NCBI RefSeq assembly: GCF_042445055.1
Contig: NZ_CP170339.1
Location: forward strand, 2,666,001-2,730,000
Direction of reading: 5' to 3'
Length of the DNA: 64,000 nucleotides
From: Falsihalocynthiibacter sp042445055
GTDB lineage: Bacteria > Pseudomonadota > Alphaproteobacteria > Rhodobacterales > Rhodobacteraceae
Position numbers and translations under genes: made by a program. The notes beneath the pieces were generated by a model. It saw nothing but the letters and a program-made list of their open reading frames with translations. It was not told where the DNA came from and did no database searches. Below, piece after piece: positions 42,142-50,306 of the stretch. Each line of letters begins with the position of its first letter. Within the stretch, counting starts at the first letter, position 1.

Positions 42142-43077
42142 ATGAAAAGCGCTCCCTTCTATGAGGATATCATCGGAGCGGCCGACCCCGGCGAAACGTC
42201 GTGGTGGGTTACTTCGGATGATGTTCGCATCAGGTTGGGAGTGTGGAATTCAGATGCGCCCATGGGAACGGTCCTGCTGTTTCCGGGGCGCACAGAATAC
42301 ATTGAGAAATACGCGCCCACGGCCACATTTCTCGACGCGCGCGGTTTTGCGACACTTGTGGTGGATTGGCGTGGTCAGGGGCTCTCGGATCGGGATAACC
42401 ATAACCCGCTCGTTGGACACGTCGCGACCTTTGAAGCATTTCAGCACGACGTAGATACCGTCATGCGCGCAGCGGCAGAGATGAACCTGCCCAAACCATA
42501 CTACCTGCTGGGCCATTCAATGGGCGGGTGTATCGGCCTGCGCGCGTTGATGAGTGGATTGGACGTTAAGGCTGCCAGCTTTACTGGGCCGATGTGGGGC
42601 ATCAACATCCCCGCGCACAAACGTCACGCGGCATGGACCGTCAGCGCGCTCGCCCATAAATTCGGACGCGGCAAGAACCTAACGCCTAGCACCAGCGAGA
42701 ACACCTATGTCCTTGCGGAGCCGTTCAACAACAACATGCTCACAACTGACAAGGCGAGTTTTGAGTGGATGCGGCATCAAGTTATGACGCACCCCGACCT
42801 TGCGCTTGGTGGCCCCTCCTATAGCTGGCTTTTTCAAGCTCTGCGCGAATGCAAGAGTTTGGCTCGCCTTCCCTCTCCCCATGTTCCATGCCTGACGTTT
42901 CTGGGCACGGATGAACGTATCGTCGTTCAGGAGGCTGTTAAGACGCGAATGCAGAAATGGCCAGACGGAGAACTCATTATGGTCTCTGGTGCCGAGCATG
43001 AAATCTTGATGGAAAACCCGAAAACGCTTGAGCACGTCCGTGATCGCCTTACCGAGTTTTTCGCCGCACACGCCTAG
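42142..43077 (+). CDS. Alpha/beta hydrolase (lysophospholipase-like)
   Basis: 311 residues of the monoacylglycerol lipase / PldB group: oxyanion region LLFPGRTEYIEKY, nucleophile S126 in GHSMGG (124-129), acid Asp in TFLGTDERIV and His in SGAEHEIL. The lid-like insert (KFGRGKNLTPSTSENTYVLA) suits a lipid ester. Coupled to the SCP2-like gene before it, which suggests both deal with lipids. Confidence 0.88.
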   Translation: MKSAPFYEDIIGAADPGETSWWVTSDDVRIRLGVWNSDAPMGTVLLFPGRTEYIEKYAPTATFLDARGFATLVVDWRGQGLSDRDNHNPLVGHVATFEAFQHDVDTVMRAAAEMNLPKPYYLLGHSMGGCIGLRALMSGLDVKAASFTGPMWGINIPAHKRHAAWTVSALAHKFGRGKNLTPSTSENTYVLAEPFNNNMLTTDKASFEWMRHQVMTHPDLALGGPSYSWLFQALRECKSLARLPSPHVPCLTFLGTDERIVVQEAVKTRMQKWPDGELIMVSGAEHEILMENPKTLEHVRDRLTEFFAAHA

Positions 43078-43203
43078 GGCGCGCGCAATCTAAATCAAAT
43101 TCTCTGCAAAAACCTCCTTCAGTAAGTGTTTCTCACTTTGGCGCCCTTGAACCGCCCCCCTCTGTCCGCCTATGTCTAGAGGGCAAATAACAAGAGGTTT
43201 TTC

Positions 43204-45033
43204 ATGCGCTTTTCCCGACCTACGCCCGTATTCGATTCCGCTCCTGCACGAGGTGAAAGCGGGAACTTTGGAGATCTTCCTGAATGGAATCTCGACGACC
43301 TCTATACTGGCGAGGACGCGCCCGAACTCTCGCGTGATATGAAGTGGCTGGAAAAAGCCTGCGCCGACTTTGCTCAAAACTACGAAGGCAAGCTGAGCGC
43401 GCTTGACGCGGCGGGTATGCTTCAATGCGTAAAGGACTATGAGGAAATCGACCTGATCGCAGGTCGCATCATGTCGTTTGCGGGGCTTCGGTATTACCAA
43501 ATCACGACCGACAGTGGCCGTGCCAAATTCATGTCCGACACCCAAGAAAAAGTCACCGTATTCACGACACCTCTCGTTTTTTATAGCCTCGAAGTGAACC
43601 GTCTAGAGGACAAGGCACTCGCGGATATGTTCGCCGAAAACGCCGACCTTGCACGTTACAAGCCCGTGTTTGACCGTCAGCGCGCGATGAAGCCGCACCA
43701 GCTTTCGGATGAACTCGAAAAATTCTTGCACGACCAGTCCACCGTTGGCGCTGCCGCATGGAACCGTTTGTTCGACGAAACCATCGCTGGATTGCTTTTC
43801 GAAATCAACGGCGAGGAAATGAACCTCGAAGCGGTTCTCAACCTACTTACTGATCAGGATCGCGCCCTACGGGAAACGGCGAGCAACGAGTTGGCGCGCG
43901 TCTTTGACGAGAACATCAAGATTTTCGCGCGGGTTCACAACACACTTGCCAAAGACAAAGAGATTGAAGACCGCTGGCGCAAAATGCCGACCGCACAAAC
44001 TGCGCGTCACCTCTCGAACCATGTAGAGCCAGAAGTTGTCGAAGCGCTTCGAAACGCCGTTGTTGCGGCATATCCAAAGCTGTCGCACCGTTACTATGCC
44101 CTCAAGGCAAAGTGGCTTGGTCTTGAGACAATGCAAACGTGGGATCGCAACGCACCCCTCCCCAAGAAGGACGAGAAAACTGTTGATTGGGAAGATGCAA
44201 AGCAAACTGTCCTCGACGCCTACGCGGGCTTTGACCCCAAGATGGCCGAGCTTGCGGCGCCTTTCTTTACCGAAGGGTGGATTGATGCCGCAGTTAAACC
44301 AGGAAAAGCACCTGGGGCATTTGCACATCCCACCGTCACGAATGTGCACCCCTATGTCATGCTCAATTATCTCGGAAAGCCACGTGATGTGATGACCCTT
44401 GCGCACGAGTTGGGCCACGGCGTGCATCAGGTTCTTGCCGCAGAACAAGGGGAGCTTTTGTCCTCAACTCCGCTGACGCTTGCGGAAACGGCGAGCGTAT
44501 TTGGCGAAATGCTGACCTTCCAAGCCCTACTCAGCAAGGCCGAAACACAAGAAGAGCGCAAAATCCTGCTCGCGGGCAAAGTCGAGGATATGATCAACAC
44601 GGTTGTCCGTCAGATCGCCTTCTATGACTTTGAATGCAAACTCCATGAGGCGCGCTCGCAAGGGGAACTCACCCCCGAAGATATCAACGCGATCTGGATG
44701 TCCGTTCAAGCAGAGAGCCTTGGCCCTGTTTTTGAATTCACGCATGGCTATGCAACCTTCTGGGCATATGTTCCGCATTTCGTGCATTCGCCGTTCTACG
44801 TTTATGCCTATGCATTCGGCGACGGCCTCGTGAACGCGCTTTATGCCGTTTACAAAGAAGGCGGCGCGGACTTCCAAGAGAAGTATTTTGAGATGCTGCG
44901 CGCTGGTGGTTCCAAACACCACTCAGAGCTCCTCGCACCATTCGGGCTTGATGCATCGGACCCCAAATTCTGGGACAAAGGGCTCTCGATGATTTCCGAC
45001 ATGATCGATGAACTCGAAGCAATGGAGCAATAA
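43204..45033 (+). CDS. Oligoendopeptidase F family metallopeptidase (M3)
   Basis: 609 residues. The zinc motif HELGH (about residue 401, MTLAHELGHGVHQ) with the third ligand Glu in LAETASVFGEML defines gluzincin family M3; the N-terminal helical domain (WNLDDLYTGEDAPELSRDMK) and C-terminal HGYATFWAYVPHFVHSPFYV are those of PepF. It degrades short peptides in the cytoplasm. A good SD (AAGAGG) precedes the ATG; the next gene follows after one base. Confidence 0.93.
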   Translation: MRFSRPTPVFDSAPARGESGNFGDLPEWNLDDLYTGEDAPELSRDMKWLEKACADFAQNYEGKLSALDAAGMLQCVKDYEEIDLIAGRIMSFAGLRYYQITTDSGRAKFMSDTQEKVTVFTTPLVFYSLEVNRLEDKALADMFAENADLARYKPVFDRQRAMKPHQLSDELEKFLHDQSTVGAAAWNRLFDETIAGLLFEINGEEMNLEAVLNLLTDQDRALRETASNELARVFDENIKIFARVHNTLAKDKEIEDRWRKMPTAQTARHLSNHVEPEVVEALRNAVVAAYPKLSHRYYALKAKWLGLETMQTWDRNAPLPKKDEKTVDWEDAKQTVLDAYAGFDPKMAELAAPFFTEGWIDAAVKPGKAPGAFAHPTVTNVHPYVMLNYLGKPRDVMTLAHELGHGVHQVLAAEQGELLSSTPLTLAETASVFGEMLTFQALLSKAETQEERKILLAGKVEDMINTVVRQIAFYDFECKLHEARSQGELTPEDINAIWMSVQAESLGPVFEFTHGYATFWAYVPHFVHSPFYVYAYAFGDGLVNALYAVYKEGGADFQEKYFEMLRAGGSKHHSELLAPFGLDASDPKFWDKGLSMISDMIDELEAMEQ

Positions 45034-45034
45034 A

Positions 45035-45481
45035 ATGAACAAAACACTAAGCATCGCTGCCTGCGCCGCGCTCATTCCATTCGTCGCCAATGCCAATCCA
45101 TCCATGATCGGTAAATGGAGTTGCGAGAACTATTCCGAAACCAACCAAATTTTGGCCACTGTGACCTACCAAGAGAACGGAAAGAGCAAAGGTAACTTTG
45201 ACGTCACCGTTACCGAGAGTGGTACAGAGGTGAAAATGTATGGCGCTTATAAGGCGACATGGAGTAAGGAACCGACGCGCCTGACGGAAACCGTGAACTG
45301 GATTGATATCGAAGAATTGACGATCAACGGCGAGAGCTTCATTGGCACGCCGACTGAAACTGCCCTTGAGGATGCGATGCTGGCGGAGGGTGAGACCATC
45401 TCCGAGATCATTGAATCAAGCGAAGTCACGTTCGTGCTGCAGGATGGCGAAGGGAACATCTCTTCCTGTAACAAGTTCTAG
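45035..45481 (+). CDS. Small secreted protein, unknown function
   Basis: 148 residues from the ATG at 45035 (GGAG upstream). Signal peptide MNKTLSIAACAALIPFVANA, then a beta-rich domain with MIGKWSCENYSE, NGKSKGNFDVTVTESGTEVK and a final cysteine near the C-terminus that may pair with the first. The start WSC...Y and Thr-rich strands resemble lipocalin-like stress proteins, but I cannot assign a family. Follows the M3 peptidase gene by one base. Confidence 0.65.
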   Translation: MNKTLSIAACAALIPFVANANPSMIGKWSCENYSETNQILATVTYQENGKSKGNFDVTVTESGTEVKMYGAYKATWSKEPTRLTETVNWIDIEELTINGESFIGTPTETALEDAMLAEGETISEIIESSEVTFVLQDGEGNISSCNKF

Positions 45482-45557
45482 CAATTCACGTTGCGTCAGG
45501 GTTGCCTCGGCAGCCCTATTCGTGGCGAAGTTGCGACAAAATACTTAGGGAAAATCC

Positions 45558-46730
45558 ATGCGCCTCAATACTTTTGTCAAACTGGTTCTAGCCATCATTA
45601 TCGTAGGGGCCGGAGCCCTTCTGACATTTGGACCCGCTGCCGTTGAGAAATCGATGAACACGGTAGAGGCGCATGAGCCATACAACATTAGCCCCGAGGC
45701 GCAGGCGCTTCACGACAGCCTAATCATCGGGGACTGGCACGCTGACTCACTCTTGTGGAACCGCAACCTTCTTGAACGCGCTGACCGCGGGCATGTGGAC
45801 ATTCCACGCCTTCAGGACGGGAACGTCGCCTTGCAGATGTTCACGACAGTCACCAAGAGCCCCGCTGGCCAGAACTACGAAGAGAATGAAGCAGATGCGC
45901 GCGACAACATAACTCCACTAGCGATTGCGCAGCTTTGGCCCATTTCGACTTGGAACAGCTTGCTTGAGCGCGCTCTGTATCAATCCGAACGCCTGCATAA
46001 ATACGCCGCCAAAGCGCCGGATGACCTCAAAATCATCAAGACACAAAGCGATCTGAACGCCCTACTTGACGCGCGCGCGGCCGGAGCACGAACAGTTGGC
46101 GGCCTTCTGGGGACAGAGGGCGCCCACCCGCTTGAAGGGAAAATCGAAAACCTTGAGAAGCTTGATCAAGCTGGCTTCCGTATGATCTCGCTGCAGCATT
46201 TCTTTAACAATGAGGCGGGCGGCTCACTACATGGTCACGAAAATGAAGACCTGAGCGATTTTGGCCGCGAAGTTGTTGCACAGGTTGAAGCCCGCAACAT
46301 GGTGCTGGACGTCTCCCATTCAAGCGAACAAGTTGTCCGCGATGTTCTGGAAATGACCGATATGCCGATAGTTGTCAGCCACACGGGTATTTTCAGCCAC
46401 TGCGAAAGCAAACGGAATATCCCAGACGACCTCGTGAGTGCCATTGCCGCCAAGGGTGGCGTCATTGCGATTGGTTACTGGAAAGACGTAACCTGTGACG
46501 ACAGCCCCCTCGGCGTGGCGAAAACGATCGTTGCAGCGATTGATCTGGTTGGCGTCGATCACGTCGCTCTTGGGTCGGATTTTGACGGATCTGTCCATAC
46601 GGCGATGGACACTTCCGAACTGGCTGCGATCACCCAAGGGCTTCTAGACCTCGAAGTACCCGAGGCCGATATTCGCAAAGTTATGGGTGACAATATGGTC
46701 CGCGTATTGCGTGACCGGCTTGCCCCCTAG
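45558..46730 (+). CDS. Membrane dipeptidase (renal dipeptidase family, M19)
   Basis: 390 residues with an N-terminal membrane or signal segment (LVLAIIIVGAGALLTFGPAA). Metal motif DWHADSL near the start, GTEGAHPLEGKIENLEKLDQ, SLQHFFNNEAGGS, VLDVSHSSEQVVRDVLEM, VVSHTGIFSHCESKRNIPD and DHVALGSDFDG are all M19 landmarks. A zinc enzyme cleaving dipeptides, including those with D-residues, outside the cytoplasm. The stop overlaps the convergent oxidoreductase gene by four bases. Confidence 0.92.
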   Translation: MRLNTFVKLVLAIIIVGAGALLTFGPAAVEKSMNTVEAHEPYNISPEAQALHDSLIIGDWHADSLLWNRNLLERADRGHVDIPRLQDGNVALQMFTTVTKSPAGQNYEENEADARDNITPLAIAQLWPISTWNSLLERALYQSERLHKYAAKAPDDLKIIKTQSDLNALLDARAAGARTVGGLLGTEGAHPLEGKIENLEKLDQAGFRMISLQHFFNNEAGGSLHGHENEDLSDFGREVVAQVEARNMVLDVSHSSEQVVRDVLEMTDMPIVVSHTGIFSHCESKRNIPDDLVSAIAAKGGVIAIGYWKDVTCDDSPLGVAKTIVAAIDLVGVDHVALGSDFDGSVHTAMDTSELAAITQGLLDLEVPEADIRKVMGDNMVRVLRDRLAP

Positions 46731-47692
46731 GCCTTTGCAAAAACCATATCCATCATGGACTGGGCTTTCTTGCTGGCCTCAAGATCATAAGGGTATGGCG
46801 CGCCTGTCGCGACAGTGTTTGCAAAGTTTTCAATTTGCAAAACATATTGGTTTACACCGGGATAACGGGTGCGCTTCTCGCCATCATCGTTCACAGTAAG
46901 AACCTGCGCTTCGCCATAGACATTGGCGTTGAACGGGGTGTTGACGACGATCTTCCCCTTATCGCCATAAAACACCATCTCTTGGTGAGGCGATAGGCGC
47001 ATCGAAACCATTCCGGAATAGGTAAAGCCCTCGAACTGCGCCTGAACATCGGTGTAGACATCAACGTCGTTCTCTTTGCGCATCGAAACCGCCGTGACCT
47101 CCGGAAGGTCTGCGCCCGTCGCAAAAAGCGTGCTGCCATAGATATAAACGCCAATGTCCCGCGCAGCGCCACCGCCGAATTCGGGTAGGTTTCGGATATT
47201 CTTGGTGTCGGTTTCATTGTTGTAGCAAAAGTTGCCGCTGACGTGACGCAACTCGCCGATATCTCCGGCGGCAATCCGATCCCGCACCTCAATCCACTGC
47301 GGGTGGTGCGCGATCATATATGCCTCTGCGGCGACGAGGCCGGTTTCATCGCGCAGCTTAATGAGCGCGTCGATCTCATGCGCTTCCATTGCGATTGGTT
47401 TTTCACAGAGCACGTGCTTGCCCGCACGCAAAGCCTTCGCCGTCCATTCGACATGAAGGTGGTTCGGCAGGGGAATATAGATCGCATCGACAGCATCCGA
47501 ATTCAGAAGCGCATCGTAATCCTCAAAGACCTTGATAGAAGGGCAGAACGCCTGAAACGGCGCGGCTTTGGTCGAATTGGAAGTTGCTAGCGCTACAAGT
47601 TCGTTACCGTTGGCCGCGTGAATTGCGGGCGCTAGATGTTTGGCGGCGAAGTTCGACGCTCCCAAAATGCCCCAACGTAATGTCTTGCTCAT
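46727..47692 (-). CDS. Gfo/Idh/MocA-family oxidoreductase
   Basis: 321 residues from the ATG at 47692 (GGAGG upstream). N-terminal Rossmann fold (RWGILGASNFAAKHLAPAIH, DALLNSDAVDAIYIPLPNHL), the catalytic Lys motif CEKPIA, and a GFO_IDH_MocA C-terminal sheet domain. An NAD(P)-dependent sugar or inositol dehydrogenase or a trans-dihydrodiol-type dehydrogenase; the substrate cannot be told. It stands alone between the convergent dipeptidase gene and rpoH. Confidence 0.88.
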   Translation of the reverse strand: MSKTLRWGILGASNFAAKHLAPAIHAANGNELVALATSNSTKAAPFQAFCPSIKVFEDYDALLNSDAVDAIYIPLPNHLHVEWTAKALRAGKHVLCEKPIAMEAHEIDALIKLRDETGLVAAEAYMIAHHPQWIEVRDRIAAGDIGELRHVSGNFCYNNETDTKNIRNLPEFGGGAARDIGVYIYGSTLFATGADLPEVTAVSMRKENDVDVYTDVQAQFEGFTYSGMVSMRLSPHQEMVFYGDKGKIVVNTPFNANVYGEAQVLTVNDDGEKRTRYPGVNQYVLQIENFANTVATGAPYPYDLEASKKAQSMMDMVFAKA

Positions 47693-47751
47693 AATATCCT
47701 CCATCTGTTCGGCAGCAAGCTAGCAGTTTGCAACAAACGTGCAACACGCAA

Positions 47752-47776
47752 AGAAAAGGCCCCGCAAAACGGGGCC
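47752..47776 (-). terminator. Rho-independent terminator of rpoH
   Basis: Minus-strand GGCCCCG / CGGGGCC around a TTTTG loop, followed by TTTTC, 25 bases after the rpoH stop codon. Confidence 0.85.
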
Positions 47777-47800
47777 GGTTCTATTCGCTAAGTTCCTGTT

Positions 47801-48700
47801 TTACGCAGGTGACAGGAGGCCCTTGTCTTTGGCCATTTCGCGCATCCGCGCCTGAAGCTTTTCAAACGCGCGCACTTCGATCTGGCGTATCCGCTCGCGG
47901 CTAACGTCATATTGCGCGGACAACTCCTCGAGTGTCACAGCTTTGTCCGTCAAGCGGCGCTGTGAGAGGATGTCCTTTTCGCGATCGTTCAGAACATCCA
48001 TAGCCTCGGCCAGAAGTTCGCGACGGATCGAAAGCTCGTCCTTCTCTTCATAATCGGTTGCTTGATCCGCGTCTTCATCTTCAAGCCAATCTTGCCACTG
48101 GGTTGTCGTATCCCCGTCGCTACCGATTACGGCATTCAACGAAGCGTCACCACCGGACAACCGGCGGTTCATAGAAACAACCTCGTCCTCGGTCACGCTC
48201 AGGTCATTGGCGATACGCTTCACGTGCTCTGGCGTTAGATCTCCGTCCTCGAGCGCGCCGATGCGGGCCTTGGCCTTGCGAAGGTTAAAGAACAGCTTCT
48301 TTTGCGCGCTTGTCGTGCCCAGCTTAACGAGCGACCAACTACGCAAGACGTATTCCTGAATGCTCGCACGAATCCACCACATCGCATATGTCGCGAGGCG
48401 AAAGCCCTTTTCGGGGTCAAAACGCTTCACCGCTTGCATAAGGCCAACGTTTGCTTCGGACACCACTTCTGCTTGCGGCAAGCCATAGCCGCGATACCCC
48501 ATGGCGATCTTGGCGGCGAGGCGCAGGTGACTTGTGACCATCTTGTGGGCGGCTTCGCTGTCTTGGTCTTCGACCCAACGCTTAGCCAGCATATACTCTT
48601 CTTCTGGTTCCAGCATGGGGAACTTGCGGATTTCCCGAAGGTACGAATTCAGACCTTGCTCAGGTGTTGCCACCGGTAAAGTTGTGTAATTGCTCATCAT
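47801..48700 (-). CDS. rpoH: RNA polymerase sigma-32 factor RpoH
   Basis: 299 residues. Sigma-70 region 1.2/2 (LNSYLREIRKFPMLEPEEEY, MWWIRASIQEYVLRSWSLVK), the RpoH box QKKLFFNLRKAK, and region 4 HTH (TLEELSAQYDVSRERIRQIE). It directs transcription of chaperones and proteases after heat or oxidative stress. Alphaproteobacteria often have two rpoH genes; this one alone is in the window. Two adjacent ATGs compete at 48700 and 48697. A candidate promoter lies at 48737-48765. Confidence 0.95.
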   Translation of the reverse strand: MMSNYTTLPVATPEQGLNSYLREIRKFPMLEPEEEYMLAKRWVEDQDSEAAHKMVTSHLRLAAKIAMGYRGYGLPQAEVVSEANVGLMQAVKRFDPEKGFRLATYAMWWIRASIQEYVLRSWSLVKLGTTSAQKKLFFNLRKAKARIGALEDGDLTPEHVKRIANDLSVTEDEVVSMNRRLSGGDASLNAVIGSDGDTTTQWQDWLEDEDADQATDYEEKDELSIRRELLAEAMDVLNDREKDILSQRRLTDKAVTLEELSAQYDVSRERIRQIEVRAFEKLQARMREMAKDKGLLSPA

Positions 48701-48736
48701 CTGCCCCCTGTTCGCTATGTTTAGGCGATTAACATT

Positions 48737-48765
48737 GAGATAGGCACGCCGTAAGGTAATTCAAG
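48737..48765 (-). promoter_or_regulatory. Candidate rpoH promoter
   Basis: On the minus strand CTTGAA (48760-48765) and TATCTC (48737-48742) are separated by 17 bases and end about 37 bases before the rpoH ATG. TTGAAT with TATCTC fits a housekeeping promoter and the CTTGAA hexamer also matches the -35 of sigma-32 promoters, so autoregulation is possible. Confidence 0.4.
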
Positions 48766-48882
48766 TAATAAAATAACTCGCTGAGGAGTAATCATAAAAA
48801 TGTTAAGCAATTATGAAGCTTCGGCCCCATGTTTACTACGGTTTTGTCGCCATATCACGTGCATGTGCGCGGTTGAAATATA

Positions 48883-49929
48883 TTAAGGTAGCTCATCAAC
48901 ATTCCCGCCGAGCGCAGCAATTAGCTCCACCATATCTGCGGGCATTGGCGCGGCGAATTGTAACGCCTCTCCGGAAACTGGATGGATGAACCCGAGCGTT
49001 GCGGCATGAAGAGCCTGTCGCGGAAATGCGCGTGCTGCGGCAACTCCGGCTTCGCCGACTGCCTTTTCCGATAGTTTACGCTTGCCACCATAGGTCGGGT
49101 CGCCAATCAAACTGTGCCCTGCATGCGCCATGTGGACGCGGATCTGGTGCGTGCGGCCCGTCTCCAGCCAGCATTCAATCAACGAGGCAACTGCTGGCGT
49201 CCCAAGAGGCATGATGATGCGACTGCGGGTCACCGCATGACGCCCGCCGTGGAAAAGCACGGCCTGTCGCTGGCGATCTGTTTTGTGACGCGCTAGGTGC
49301 GTCGTAATCTTCATGATATTTCCGGCCTCGAAATTCACCCCCTTCACCCCGCGTACACGTGGATCATTGGCATCGGGCATCCCGTAGACGACAGCGTGAT
49401 AGTGGCGAATTACTGAGTGATCCGCGAATTGCTTGGCGAGTCCGTGATGCGCAGCATCCGATTTCGCCGCAACCAGAAGGCCGCTTGTTTCTTTGTCAAT
49501 CCGATGAACCACGCCGGGCCGCTTTGAGCCACCAACGCCCGAGAGACTATCTCCGCAGTGGTGCATCAACGCATTTACCAAAGTTCCACGTGGCGAACCA
49601 GGTGCTGGATGCACGACCATGCCGACGGGTTTATTAACGACGATCAGGTCGTCATCCTCATAGACAACATCAAGCGGGATGTCCTCTGGCAGAATATGAC
49701 TATCTGAAGCAACGGGAACTGTGATTTCAAACACATCGCCTTCGCTTACTTTGGCACGAGGGTCCATCTGGACCACTCCGTTTTGCTTAACAGCGCCCTC
49801 TTCGAGCAATTTGGCCAAACGCGAGCGGCTTAGCGAGGCTTCTGCTGGCACGTCGCGCGAAAGCGCTTTATCAAGACGTTTAGGCGGATCGGCGGCGATC
49901 ACCACATTAACAACGGAGAGTGCGGACAT
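48883..49929 (-). CDS. RluD-family pseudouridine synthase
   Basis: 348 residues from the ATG at 49929, which has AGGAG nine bases upstream. An S4 domain (RLDKALSRDVPAEASLSRSR) precedes the catalytic domain with VHRIDKETSGLLV (catalytic Asp) and the late LETGRTHQIRVHMAHAGHSL. It isomerises uridines of 23S rRNA (RluD/RluC group; exact positions not shown). The start codon overlaps that of the divergent DUF6476-like gene by two bases. Confidence 0.92.
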   Translation of the reverse strand: MSALSVVNVVIAADPPKRLDKALSRDVPAEASLSRSRLAKLLEEGAVKQNGVVQMDPRAKVSEGDVFEITVPVASDSHILPEDIPLDVVYEDDDLIVVNKPVGMVVHPAPGSPRGTLVNALMHHCGDSLSGVGGSKRPGVVHRIDKETSGLLVAAKSDAAHHGLAKQFADHSVIRHYHAVVYGMPDANDPRVRGVKGVNFEAGNIMKITTHLARHKTDRQRQAVLFHGGRHAVTRSRIIMPLGTPAVASLIECWLETGRTHQIRVHMAHAGHSLIGDPTYGGKRKLSEKAVGEAGVAAARAFPRQALHAATLGFIHPVSGEALQFAAPMPADMVELIAALGGNVDELP

Positions 49930-50254
49930 GGATAAGGCTCCTGAAACGGAAAACGAACTTCCGGCCAACCTGAAATTTCTGCGCGTCTTGGTCACGATAC
50001 TGACTGCAACGATGATTGCGGGCCTTGTAGTGGTGATTACGCTCCTTGTCACCCGTTTCCCTGATCAGGAAACCCTATCTGGCGCGAAAACAAGCGTTTT
50101 TCCTAATGAGATCACCCTACCCGATGGTGTGAACGCCACCGCTTATACGCAAGGTTCGGATTGGTTTGCGATCGTCACGGACCAAGATCAAATCCTGATC
50201 TATGATCGCGATGACAACAGCCTCCGCCAGACGATAGACCTTAAGCGCGACTAA
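49928..50254 (+). CDS. DUF6476-like small membrane protein
   Basis: 108 residues. A charged N-terminus, one membrane helix (LVTILTATMIAGLVVVITLL), then a small periplasmic domain that looks like a beta-propeller-type strand pair (DWFAIVTDQDQILIYDRDDN). This is the short conserved protein found divergent from rluD in Rhodobacterales; function unknown. GGAG lies upstream of its ATG, inside the rluD coding sequence. Its start shares bases with that of the divergent gene. Confidence 0.8.
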   Translation: MDKAPETENELPANLKFLRVLVTILTATMIAGLVVVITLLVTRFPDQETLSGAKTSVFPNEITLPDGVNATAYTQGSDWFAIVTDQDQILIYDRDDNSLRQTIDLKRD

Positions 50255-50279
50255 TCCCTAACTTTGGCTACGTGCGAAT

Positions 50280-50303
50280 GGCCCAGCGGGTTGCTGGGCC
50301 TTC
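50280..50303 (+). terminator. Probable terminator of the DUF6476-like gene
   Basis: Eight-bp stem GGCCCAGC / GCTGGGCC with a GGGTT loop, followed by the weak T-rich TTCACCTTATTTG, 25 bases after the stop codon. The hairpin also lies just behind the convergent helicase gene but has no T-run in that direction. Confidence 0.5.
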
Positions 50304-50306
50304 ACC

